Assembly (NCBI GenBank): GCA_002423155.1
Contig: DIUV01000055.1
Location: forward strand, 1-20,260
Length of the DNA: 20,260 nucleotides
Reading direction: 5' to 3'
Source of the DNA: Alphaproteobacteria bacterium UBA6149
GTDB lineage: Bacteria; Pseudomonadota; Alphaproteobacteria; Rickettsiales; UBA998
Shown piece by piece: positions 6,778 through 13,305 of this stretch; positions within the stretch are counted from its first letter, which is position 1; every line of letters begins with the position of its first letter. The position numbers and the translations under genes were made by a program. The notes under the pieces are model-generated. The model was not told the origin of the DNA. It saw only the letters and a program-made list of their open reading frames with translations, and searched no databases.

Positions 6778-7597
6778 ATTTGAGAAAATGCAAGGGCTGG
6801 GTAACGATTTTGTTATCTTTGACGCCAGAGCCCAAAAAATAAATTTTTCTAGTGAACAAGCGCAAAAAATTGCCGATCGCAAAACCGGGATAGGTTGTGA
6901 CCAGTTAATCGTCCTGCGCCATAGCAAATTGGCAGAAATTTATATGCAGATTTACAATGCCGATGGTAGCGAAGTTTCCGCCTGCGGCAATGCCACGCGC
7001 TGTGTTGCCAGTTTAATGATAAAAGAATTGAAACAACCGCATATTCGCATAGAAACCAAAGCAGGTATTTTGCAATGTAGCCAGATAGATAGCCAAACAA
7101 TCTCGGTGAATATGGGTATTCCCAAATTAAGTTGGGAAAATATTCCGTTGTCTGAAAGTTGCGACACTTTGCATTTGCCGCTGGAATCAGGTGAGTTAAA
7201 AGATGGGGTCGCCGTCAATATTGGCAATCCGCATGCGGTTTATTTCGTTGCCGAAACGAATAATATCCCCCTAGCAAAACTCGGCGCCCCCTTAGAAATA
7301 GATCCATTTTTCCCTCGGCGTGCTAATATCAACGTCGCGCAAATCATCGACCGCCAACACATAAAATTACGGGTGTGGGAACGCGGTGTGGGCGAGACAC
7401 TAGCCTGCGGAACCGGAGCCTGCGCCACCATGGTAGCCGCCCGCCGCCGCGGTTTGATCGATGACTCGGCAATAATTTCCCAAGCCGGTGGGGACTTAAA
7501 AATTGAGTGGGCGGGCAGCGAAACTGACCCAAAACAGGAACTTTGGATGACTGGCGATGCTGCCCATGTTTTTTCTGGTAAAATAGACATTTTGTAA
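6770..7597 (+). CDS. dapF: Diaminopimelate epimerase
   Basis: The 275-residue cofactor-independent enzyme converts LL- to meso-diaminopimelate for lysine and peptidoglycan synthesis. It has the two-domain family pattern: MQGLGNDFVIFD at the N-terminus, catalytic Cys72 in NADGSEVSACGNATRC, and the second catalytic cysteine, Cys213, in ETLACGTGACAT. The length is normal. The start codon lies within the last codons of lspA, with GGAG about 9 bases upstream. It is the last gene of the operon; a large palindromic repeat begins 70 bases after its stop and may serve as transcript end. Confidence 0.96.
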   Translation: MLEFEKMQGLGNDFVIFDARAQKINFSSEQAQKIADRKTGIGCDQLIVLRHSKLAEIYMQIYNADGSEVSACGNATRCVASLMIKELKQPHIRIETKAGILQCSQIDSQTISVNMGIPKLSWENIPLSESCDTLHLPLESGELKDGVAVNIGNPHAVYFVAETNNIPLAKLGAPLEIDPFFPRRANINVAQIIDRQHIKLRVWERGVGETLACGTGACATMVAARRRGLIDDSAIISQAGGDLKIEWAGSETDPKQELWMTGDAAHVFSGKIDIL

Positions 7598-7666
7598 TTA
7601 TTATGCCAGCGAAGCAAATAATCAGGGTAATTTTACAATCAATTGATTTTAATTTTATTACTAAAA

Positions 7667-7770
7667 TTTCCGTTGTCATCCCGTCGAAGGACGGGATCCA
7701 TGCCAAACCGCTAGCTTTGAAGCCAATGGTTTGGCATGGATCCCGCTCTTCAGCGGGATGACAACGGAAA
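7667..7770. repeat. 104-bp nested palindromic repeat between dapF and lpdA
   Basis: Two 43-base arms (7667-7709 and 7728-7770) are inverted complements with only a few differences, around an 18-base loop. Each arm also holds its own hairpin: CCCGTC-GAAG-GACGGG on the left and CCCGCT-CTTC-AGCGGG on the right. The arms differ in just these inner stems, and each stem stays perfectly self-paired. The GTCATCCCG/GGGATGAC core is shared with the repeats at the window edges. It is extragenic and has no ORF. Confidence 0.88.
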
Positions 7771-7772
7771 GC

Positions 7773-7801
7773 TTGGCGGAAAAGTCTAAATTAATTATTT
7801 A
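7773..7801 (+). promoter_or_regulatory. Weak candidate promoter for lpdA
   Basis: TTGGCG (7773-7778) and TATTTA (7796-7801) are 17 bases apart, placing transcription start about 35 bases before the lpdA ATG. The -10 match is poor. It lies immediately right of the palindromic repeat. Confidence 0.25.
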
Positions 7802-7845
7802 ATAAACGTCCTGAGCAAATAATTTCAACTAAAGGGAAAAGTAAC

Positions 7846-9237
7846 ATGAGTGATTTATTTGATCTAATAATTATTGGCGCCGGTCCGGGTGGTTATGTTG
7901 CCGCCATAAAAGCCGCACAATTAGGATTAAAAGTCGCTTGCGTAGAAAAACGCAGCACCTTGGGCGGCACTTGCTTGAATGTGGGTTGTATTCCTTCAAA
8001 AGCTCTTTTGCAATCTTCTGAAATGTATGAAGAAACTTTGTTGCATGCGGCGGAACATGGCATTAAAGTAAGCAAAGTTTCCCTAGACTTAAAAACCATG
8101 CTTAACCGTAAAAATGAAGTAGTTGCCGGGCTCACTAAAGGCATTGAGGGATTGTTGAAAAAGAACAAAGTAGAATGGCTAAAAGGTGAAGCAACTATCA
8201 CCGCTAAAGATGAAGTTACCATTGGCAAAACTGCGTATAAAACTAAGAATATTTTAATTGCTACCGGTTCGGAAGTAATGAACTTACCCGGCATTACTAT
8301 TGACGAAGAAAAAATCGTTTCTTCCACCGGAGCATTAGATTTAACCGAAGTTCCGGAAAAAATGATTATCATTGGCGGCGGAGTAATTGGGCTGGAGTTA
8401 GGTTCCGTCTGGCGCCGTCTGGGAGCACAAGTAGAAGTAATTGAATATTTAGACCGTATCTTACCGGGTATGGATGCCGAAATTGCCAAACAATTCCAAC
8501 GCATTTTAGAAAAACAAGGCATCAGCTTTAAACTTTCTGCCAAAGTAACCGCTGCTAAAAAAACTGGCAAAGGCGTAGAATTATCCGTAGAGCCTGCCGC
8601 CGGTGGCGCTGCCGAAAAACTAAAAGCGGATGTGGTTTTGGTTGCCGTGGGTCGCAAGCCTTACACTGCTAATTTAGGCTTAGAAAAACTCGGCATCGCG
8701 CTGGATAATCGCGGCCGTATTCCGGTGGATAAACATTTTGCTACTTCCATTCCGGGTATTTATGCGGTGGGTGATGTAATCGCCGGCCCCATGCTTGCTC
8801 ATAAAGCAGAAGAAGAAGGCATTGCCGCGGTGGAAATCATCGCCGGTCAGGCTGGGCATATAAATTATGACGCCATTCCCGGGGTAATCTATACTTGGCC
8901 AGAAGTTGCCTCTGTGGGCAAAACCGAGGAAGAATTAAAAGCGGCTGGAATTGCCTACAATATCGGCAAATTCCCCTTCCTTGCCAATAGCCGTGGCCGC
9001 GCTTCGGGGCAAACGGATGGTTTCGTAAAAATTCTCGCGGATTCTAAAACTGACCGCGTTTACGGCGTACATATCATTGGCCCCGATGCAGGAACGTTGA
9101 TTGCCGAAGCAGTCTTGGCATTAGAATATGGCGCATCCAGCGAAGACATCGCCCGTACTTGCCACGCGCACCCCACCTTGAGCGAAGCCGTAAAAGAAGC
9201 CGCACTGGCGACTTTTGCTAAAGCTATTCACATGTAA
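7846..9237 (+). CDS. lpdA: Dihydrolipoyl dehydrogenase (E3)
   Basis: The 463-residue FAD flavoenzyme reoxidises dihydrolipoamide to lipoamide with NAD+. It serves as E3 of the pyruvate and 2-oxoglutarate dehydrogenase complexes and of glycine cleavage. FAD motif: IIIGAGPGGYVAA (8-20). Redox disulfide: GGTCLNVGCIPSK (Cys43, Cys48). NAD motif: IIGGGVIGLELGS near 175. Second FAD motif: YAVGDVIAGPMLAHKAEEEG. The C-terminal catalytic pair is His442/Glu447 in HAHPTLSE. AAGGGA lies about 10 bases upstream of the start. The gene stands alone between two repeat elements rather than beside sucAB or pdh genes, so the partner complex cannot be told from context. Confidence 0.95.
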   Translation: MSDLFDLIIIGAGPGGYVAAIKAAQLGLKVACVEKRSTLGGTCLNVGCIPSKALLQSSEMYEETLLHAAEHGIKVSKVSLDLKTMLNRKNEVVAGLTKGIEGLLKKNKVEWLKGEATITAKDEVTIGKTAYKTKNILIATGSEVMNLPGITIDEEKIVSSTGALDLTEVPEKMIIIGGGVIGLELGSVWRRLGAQVEVIEYLDRILPGMDAEIAKQFQRILEKQGISFKLSAKVTAAKKTGKGVELSVEPAAGGAAEKLKADVVLVAVGRKPYTANLGLEKLGIALDNRGRIPVDKHFATSIPGIYAVGDVIAGPMLAHKAEEEGIAAVEIIAGQAGHINYDAIPGVIYTWPEVASVGKTEEELKAAGIAYNIGKFPFLANSRGRASGQTDGFVKILADSKTDRVYGVHIIGPDAGTLIAEAVLALEYGASSEDIARTCHAHPTLSEAVKEAALATFAKAIHM

Positions 9238-9244
9238 TTGCTAC

Positions 9245-9424
9245 ACTGCTCCCTCTCCCTCCGGGAGAGGGTCGGGGTGAGGGCGCTTGCCAAAAAATCA
9301 TAGTTTATTGTTGCCTAAAATATGCCCAAAAATCTTCATCACAACCAGCCACCAGTATGTGTTGACCTCCCTCACCCCCTGAAACGTATACGTTTCAGCT
9401 CGTCCCAAAGGGAGAGGGAGCAGT
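9245..9424. repeat. Inverted REP-like repeat pair between lpdA and arsC
   Basis: ACTGCTCCCTCTCCCT (9245-9260) is the exact inverted complement of 9409-9424. The left copy forms CCCTCTCCC-TCC-GGGAGAGGG (9251-9271) and continues into GTCGGGGTGAGGG. The right copy begins CCCTCACCCC, but its middle is replaced by the perfect 20-bp palindrome CTGAAACGTATACGTTTCAG (9379-9398). The two copies enclose about 100 bases with no gene seen. The end of the right copy lies directly against the arsC start. Confidence 0.85.
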
Positions 9425-9425
9425 C

Positions 9426-9764
9426 ATGCTGATCCACAACCCAAGATGCAGCAAATCGCGCGAAGCGCTAGCTTTGCTGCAAGCTCAGGGGGTGGAGCCA
9501 GAAATTCGCCTCTATCTACAAGACCCACTAACTGCGGATGAGTTAAGCGATTTACTTAAAAAACTCGGCAAATCCGCGCGAGAAGTAATGCGTACCAGCG
9601 AAGAGATTTATAAAACGCTCGCACTTAGCAATCCTAAGCTTAGCGAAGCAGAATTAATCAACTTTATTGCCCAAAACCCCATTTTGCTTGAGCGCCCGAT
9701 TTTTATTCATGCTGAACGGGCAGTAATTGGTCGCCCACCAGAGAATATATTGGCAATTTTATAA
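9426..9764 (+). CDS. arsC: ArsC-family arsenate reductase (glutaredoxin-dependent type), N-terminus trimmed
   Basis: The 112-residue thioredoxin-fold protein matches the family that reduces arsenate to arsenite with glutathione and glutaredoxin. Catalytic Cys8 is in HNPRCSKSREAL; Arg56 (MRTSEE), Arg90 (ERPIF) and Arg103 (IGRPPENIL) match the anion-binding arginines. All four sit exactly four positions earlier than Cys12, Arg60, Arg94 and Arg107 of plasmid R773 ArsC, so the N-terminus is four residues short. The start abuts a REP-like repeat, and its ribosome binding site (GGAG, 9417-9420) lies within that repeat. No arsR or ars transporter is nearby, so it may be a general ArsC/YfgD-like reductase rather than a resistance gene. 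Confidence 0.85.
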   Translation: MLIHNPRCSKSREALALLQAQGVEPEIRLYLQDPLTADELSDLLKKLGKSAREVMRTSEEIYKTLALSNPKLSEAELINFIAQNPILLERPIFIHAERAVIGRPPENILAIL

Positions 9765-9791
9765 CTTTAGAAATATAGTTAGAAATAAAAA

Positions 9792-9820
9792 TTGACAAAA
9801 TCATTAAGTTATGTTAATTT
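9792..9820 (+). promoter_or_regulatory. Candidate sigma-70-like promoter upstream of the 170-residue unknown gene
   Basis: A perfect TTGACA (9792-9797) is followed after 17 bases by TAATTT (9815-9820), in very AT-rich sequence. This would give a 5' leader of about 95 bases before the chosen start at 9923. The -10 is weak. Confidence 0.35.
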
Positions 9821-9922
9821 TTTCTGGTACTTGAGTATATGAATTTTCACTTTGCAATTTTGTTATTATCATAATAGATGTTTTGTCTGTGGTCTGTTTT
9901 GATAATATGTATGGTGAGTGTA

Positions 9923-10435
9923 ATGAAATTAATTAAAGCAACAAAAGAAAATGGCTTGTTTCATGAGTTGGAAACTCAGTGGCGAGGTCAGTTTTCTGAA
10001 TATGATGAAGATTTTGATGATTATCAATCATCATACAGAGAACATACCAAGCAGGTTTTAGAAGGATCATATACAAATTATCACGTATATATCCTAGAAA
10101 ACAAAGGCGCTTATGAGGCGTTTGCCCATGTAAATCACGCTCAAATTAAGAAACTTCCCGGGCACACTTTGCGAGTGACAGAAGTTTTTTTAGCTCCACG
10201 CTATGAATATGAGAATACATCGGAAGATACAATTTCAATTTTATCTTCTGCTCTGTATGCTGAAACCATAAGATTGTCGAGAGATGTGTACCCATCTGAA
10301 ACTTCTAAATTGTATATGCGTGGGCTTAATCATACAGTTTTGTCTGCATTTGCAAGATTTTTTTCTGGGCAATTTGGACTAGAAGTAGTTCAGCAGGGAG
10401 CTTGGTTAGTAACGACAAAAATTTCTGCATCTTAA
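9923..10435 (+). CDS. Unrecognised 170-residue protein, possibly an acyltransferase fold
   Basis: I do not recognise this protein. I chose ATG 9923 (MKLIKATKENG) because GGTGA lies just upstream. An in-frame ATG at 9878 would add 15 residues, MFCLWSVLIICMVSV, that look like translated leader. The protein is acidic and soluble (EYDEDFDDYQ near 22-31). A run HTLRVTEVFLAPRYEY, a helix and then KLYMRGLNHTVLSAFARFF is loosely reminiscent of a GNAT N-acyltransferase core, but the diagnostic acetyl-CoA loop is not visible, so this is a weak inference. The gene is more AT-rich than its neighbours. A 48-codon gene follows in the same direction. Confidence 0.6.
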   Translation: MKLIKATKENGLFHELETQWRGQFSEYDEDFDDYQSSYREHTKQVLEGSYTNYHVYILENKGAYEAFAHVNHAQIKKLPGHTLRVTEVFLAPRYEYENTSEDTISILSSALYAETIRLSRDVYPSETSKLYMRGLNHTVLSAFARFFSGQFGLEVVQQGAWLVTTKISAS

Positions 10436-10490
10436 TGATTTTGAAACATATTATATATACAATGGAATAATGAAAGTAATGGAGATTATC

Positions 10491-10637
10491 ATGGACTACG
10501 ATAAACTACGCGAAGCAGCGTATAAAGCATTTATGCAAGCCTTTCTTGGCACTAAAGATTCATATAAGCATCTTTCTTGGTTTGCTCGAAACAGGATTGC
10601 TGAGAACAAAAACAATCAAGAAAAAGATGCTGCTTAA
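10491..10637 (+). CDS. Small 48-residue protein, unknown
   Basis: A 48-codon ORF starts at ATG 10491 with GGAG (10481-10484) 6 bases upstream. It begins MDYDKLREAAYKAFMQAFLG and ends NNQEKDAA. In-frame ATGs at 10470 and 10479 exist but have poorer ribosome binding sites. The peptide looks largely helical: an amphipathic first half with aromatic residues (YKAFMQAF, YKHLSWFA) and a charged tail. There is no signal peptide or membrane span. It lies 55 bases after the 170-residue gene and before a strong hairpin, so the two are probably co-transcribed. Function unknown. Confidence 0.55.
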   Translation: MDYDKLREAAYKAFMQAFLGTKDSYKHLSWFARNRIAENKNNQEKDAA

Positions 10638-10648
10638 TCAAACCTGAA

Positions 10649-10682
10649 CACACCCGTAACACTTTAAAGCATTACGGGTGTG
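10649..10682. terminator. Hairpin between convergent genes, probable bidirectional terminator
   Basis: CACACCCGTAA (10649-10659) pairs perfectly with TTACGGGTGTG (10672-10682) around a 12-base loop. It sits 11 bases after the stop of the small plus-strand gene and 26 bases beyond the stop of the minus-strand esterase. There is no T-run on either side, so termination efficiency is uncertain. Confidence 0.6.
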
Positions 10683-10708
10683 CTTAAGTCATTATGTGCT
10701 GATAAATC

Positions 10709-11380
10709 TTACAACAAATTCGCCTGCAAAAAGCGCAACGCAATCGCAATCCCCTCTTCATCAATCGAATGCCCGAGTCTTGGGCGCGTATGTACCTGCA
10801 CGGGCACTTGCTCATCGCGTAAAATCTTTTCTGCCGCCGCGAGTGAGGCATAAGGAACCACCATGTCAGCATCTCCATGAATCAAACAGACGGGCGGGCG
10901 AGATTTTATTTCCTGTGCAAGATTTTCTTCTCCCACCAAAGCACCCGAAAACCCAACGATTGCTCCGCAAGCTGGGCTGCGCCGTAACATAGTATGTAAT
11001 GACATCATCGTGCCTTGGGAAAAACCTATCAGGGCGAGTTTGCTCATGGGCAAATTTAATTCTGCCAGTTTTGCATCTAAATATTCATTCAAAATTGGTT
11101 CAGAAATTTTCATGCCTGCCAGCATGGGTTCTAAGCGATATTCCAGCAAACTAAACCATTGGAAGCCCCTATTGTATGAAAAAGAGGGGGTCGCCATATC
11201 ACAATCAAACGGCGCATTCGGCGAGGCAAAATGGGCATTCGGAAACGCAGTCTGAAAAAAAGGCGCAAGCGAGAGTAAATCATTGCCATCCGCCCCCAGC
11301 CCGTGCAAAAATACGATTAGTTGTTGGGCAGGATTTCCCGATTTGGGTGATTTTTCTGGCCCCGAAAGATGTTTTTTCAT
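10709..11380 (-). CDS. Phospholipase/carboxylesterase-family alpha/beta hydrolase
   Basis: The 223-residue protein matches the family of bacterial carboxylesterases related to acyl-protein thioesterases. Visible are the oxyanion-hole strand IVFLHGLGADGND (22-34), the nucleophile elbow GFSQG with Ser121, the acid Asp172 in HGDADMVVP, and His204 in LGHSIDEEG. The triad is complete and in the usual order. No signal peptide is seen, so it is probably cytosolic. The ribosome binding site AGGAGA lies 4 bases before the start on the minus strand. It is transcribed away from yihY with only 35 bases between the start codons. The true substrate cannot be read from sequence. Confidence 0.9.
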   Translation of the reverse strand: MKKHLSGPEKSPKSGNPAQQLIVFLHGLGADGNDLLSLAPFFQTAFPNAHFASPNAPFDCDMATPSFSYNRGFQWFSLLEYRLEPMLAGMKISEPILNEYLDAKLAELNLPMSKLALIGFSQGTMMSLHTMLRRSPACGAIVGFSGALVGEENLAQEIKSRPPVCLIHGDADMVVPYASLAAAEKILRDEQVPVQVHTRPRLGHSIDEEGIAIALRFLQANLL

Positions 11381-11402
11381 ATTTTCTCCTTTTGTTTGGG
11401 TA

Positions 11403-11408
11403 TATACT
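11403..11408 (+). promoter_or_regulatory. Candidate -10 element for yihY, suggesting a very short leader
   Basis: TATACT (11403-11408) differs from TATAAT at one base and ends 7 bases before the yihY ATG at 11416. No Shine-Dalgarno sequence is seen between them. This fits a leaderless or near-leaderless transcript. The overlapping TATATA could act for the divergent esterase gene. No good -35 was found for either direction. Confidence 0.3.
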
Positions 11409-11415
11409 AGATCTC

Positions 11416-12291
11416 ATGAAGAATTTTTGCAAAACTATAAGTAGCTGTATAACTAAATCACTACATTGTACTATCATAAAACATGATGGGGTTGAACATG
11501 CGGGCTATTTAGCTTTTTTAGGGTTACTGGCTTTATTTCCTTTTTTGGTGCTGCTCACCACGCTGGCTGGCTGGATTGGGCAGGGAGAACTGGGCGCCGA
11601 ATTTATTAAGTTGCTGGTCAATCATTTACCCCCCGCGGCAATGGAAGCTATCCGCCCCCGGATTGAAGAATTACAAGCAGGACCACCGAAAGACTTAGTT
11701 ACTTTGGCAATTTTTGGCACAATTTGGACGGCATCCTCCGCCTTAGAAGGCATCCGCACGGTATTAAATCGTGCTTATCATGTTAGCACCCCTCCTGCTT
11801 ATTGGTTTCGTCGCTTGCTTTCTATTGGGCAATTATTAGTATTTACCTTTGTAATCATGCTGGGAATGTTAGTATTGGTACTGGTTCCCCTCGCCTTTCA
11901 TAAATTAGAAAATTTAATTGGGATTGATTTGAACTTCAAAGAAAACCCTGATTTGAGCAACATATTGATTGCACTTAGTTTTATGGTTTTGCTATTTGTC
12001 GTAGCGCAGCTTTATTATATATTACCTAATATCAAACAAAGCTTGCGCTCGGTACTGCCGGGCGCAATAGTAACCGTATTCTTATGGACCATTGCCGCGT
12101 GGTTATTTTCTATGTATCTTTCTAAATTTGATCAGGTAAATCTTATTTACGGCTCTTTGGGGGGGATTATCGCTACTTTACTGTTTTTTTACATAAATAA
12201 TATAATATTCATTTTTGGTGCGGAATTTAATTATCAGCTAACTTTAGCTACAGGCCACGCAATTGAAGAGAAAATACATGCAAAAAACTAG
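11416..12291 (+). CDS. YihY/BrkB-family inner membrane protein
   Basis: The 291-residue polytopic protein has about six membrane segments, beginning GYLAFLGLLALFPFLVLLTTLAG (about 31-53). It contains the family features AIFGTIWTASSALEGIRTVLNRAY and, near the C-terminus, YGSLGGIIATLLFFYINNIIFIFGAEFN. The family was once called ribonuclease BN, a misassignment; its function (envelope or transport) is unsettled. I chose ATG 11416 because this membrane protein begins MKNFCKTISSCI there. The open frame continues upstream to 11176, but only as antisense to the esterase gene. The end overlaps the next gene by 14 bases. Confidence 0.88.
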   Translation: MKNFCKTISSCITKSLHCTIIKHDGVEHAGYLAFLGLLALFPFLVLLTTLAGWIGQGELGAEFIKLLVNHLPPAAMEAIRPRIEELQAGPPKDLVTLAIFGTIWTASSALEGIRTVLNRAYHVSTPPAYWFRRLLSIGQLLVFTFVIMLGMLVLVLVPLAFHKLENLIGIDLNFKENPDLSNILIALSFMVLLFVVAQLYYILPNIKQSLRSVLPGAIVTVFLWTIAAWLFSMYLSKFDQVNLIYGSLGGIIATLLFFYINNIIFIFGAEFNYQLTLATGHAIEEKIHAKN

Positions 12292-12559
12292 AGCAATCTT
12301 AATAATAATGAGTGGTTTGAGCTTAGCATCCTGCCGTCCGCTAAACTTATATTATGTTGCCCCTTCTGGCCCACCAGAATACCAACTCGGCTGGCAAGAT
12401 GGCTGCGACACCGGGCTTTCTTCCGAAGGCAGCACCTTATTTAAAGTATTATACGGCTTTAAAAAACGCCCCGAAATGGGCAATAATGAAATGTACAAAC
12501 AAGCTTGGAACGAAGGCTTCACTTATTGCCGCTTTGCTTTGGCTTCGGATAGTAAGTAA
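12278..12559 (+). CDS. Small putative lipoprotein
   Basis: The protein has 93 residues from ATG 12278 (MQKTRAIL), which is preceded by GAAGAGA. A hydrophobic signal ends in the lipobox LASC (Cys19), predicting cleavage by LspA and lipid attachment. The mature part is about 75 residues with tyrosine- and glycine-containing stretches (EYQLGWQDGCDTGLSSEGS, YKQAWNEGFTYCRF). It includes two further cysteines that could form a disulfide. An ATG at 12263 would add five residues. The gene overlaps the end of yihY, suggesting co-transcription. I do not recognise the family. Confidence 0.75.
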   Translation: MQKTRAILIIMSGLSLASCRPLNLYYVAPSGPPEYQLGWQDGCDTGLSSEGSTLFKVLYGFKKRPEMGNNEMYKQAWNEGFTYCRFALASDSK

Positions 12560-12614
12560 ATTGGTTTATAAAAATAGCATTGATTTTAGTGTGTTTTGTT
12601 ATATTACATAATCC

Positions 12615-13214
12615 ATGAAAAAATATATCGCCTTTTTTGTGGTTTTGTCGTCGCTTTCTGCCTGTGATGGGGGAGTAAAGGAAACTCTTGGGTTAAAGCA
12701 AGAAGCGCCTGATGAGTTCAGTGTTATTTCGCGCCCGCCTCTTTCGGTGCCCAAGGAGTTTTCTTTGCGCCCACCTGCAACCGCAGGAGAAGCGGCAAAT
12801 TTTGGGGCTTCTGCCGAGGAAAAAGCCCGACAGGTGATTAATGGTACGGCGGCGGAGCAACTAAATATTCCCAGCGATTCGCCTTTTTTAGATAGCAGCA
12901 CCGCTACCCCACAAGTTTTTAGCTCGCCCTTGGAATCGAAGGGGGAGGCAAATCTTTTGCAAAATGCTGGTGCCAATAAAGCAAATCCCCAAATTCGTGA
13001 AGTTTTACAAAAAGAAACTCCGAGGATAGACACGGATGAAAAGCCCAGTTTGATAGAAAAACTAAACCCCAAGAAACCTGAGCCCGTGGTAGATGCAAAA
13101 GCCGAAGCCGAACGATTGAAGGATAATAAAGCGAAAAACAAGCCCTCTACCGAAGGGAAAACGCCCGAAACTGCGCCCGCAGGTTCTAGTGTTTGGGATC
13201 GACTTTTTAACTAA
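12615..13214 (+). CDS. BamF-like (DUF3035-type) outer-membrane lipoprotein
   Basis: The 199-residue lipoprotein has lipobox LSAC (Cys17). Its mature N-terminus contains APDEFSVISRPPLSVPKEFSLRPP, the signature I associate with alphaproteobacterial DUF3035 proteins, named BamF after a subunit of the Caulobacter beta-barrel assembly complex. The rest is low-complexity, rich in Ala, Lys, Pro and Glu, and ends WDRLFN. The neighbours support the call, since genes of this type are often followed by two M16 peptidase genes, as here. The BamF name rests on remembered motif similarity; lipoprotein status is much surer than function. Confidence 0.75.
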   Translation: MKKYIAFFVVLSSLSACDGGVKETLGLKQEAPDEFSVISRPPLSVPKEFSLRPPATAGEAANFGASAEEKARQVINGTAAEQLNIPSDSPFLDSSTATPQVFSSPLESKGEANLLQNAGANKANPQIREVLQKETPRIDTDEKPSLIEKLNPKKPEPVVDAKAEAERLKDNKAKNKPSTEGKTPETAPAGSSVWDRLFN

Positions 13215-13305
13215 ACAGGTTGAAGCAAGATGTTAAAATAATTCCAAATTGGTATGGGGAATTTAAAGTGAAATTAGTATAAATCTTTTGGGGCGGAATT
13301 TGTTT

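Noticed and set aside
7893..8657. A 254-codon minus-strand open frame inside lpdA
   Set aside because: It is antisense to a clear flavoenzyme gene and its residues mirror the lpdA codons; no independent domain is seen.
9245..9424. CRISPR array or insertion sequence
   Set aside because: There are only two inverted copies, no regularly spaced direct repeats, no transposase and no target duplication.
9878..9922. A hydrophobic N-terminal extension (signal-like) of the 170-residue protein
   Set aside because: No ribosome binding site precedes ATG 9878, whereas GGTGA lies correctly before ATG 9923. It remains possible, so only the start is uncertain.
11176..11415. An 80-codon N-terminal extension of YihY
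   Set aside because: It is antisense to the esterase gene and polar, while the YihY fold begins normally at 11416.
12599..13141. A 180-codon minus-strand open frame opposite the BamF-like gene
   Set aside because: Serine/phenylalanine-rich low-complexity translation typical of an antisense shadow; the plus strand encodes a lipoprotein with a lipobox and a conserved motif.
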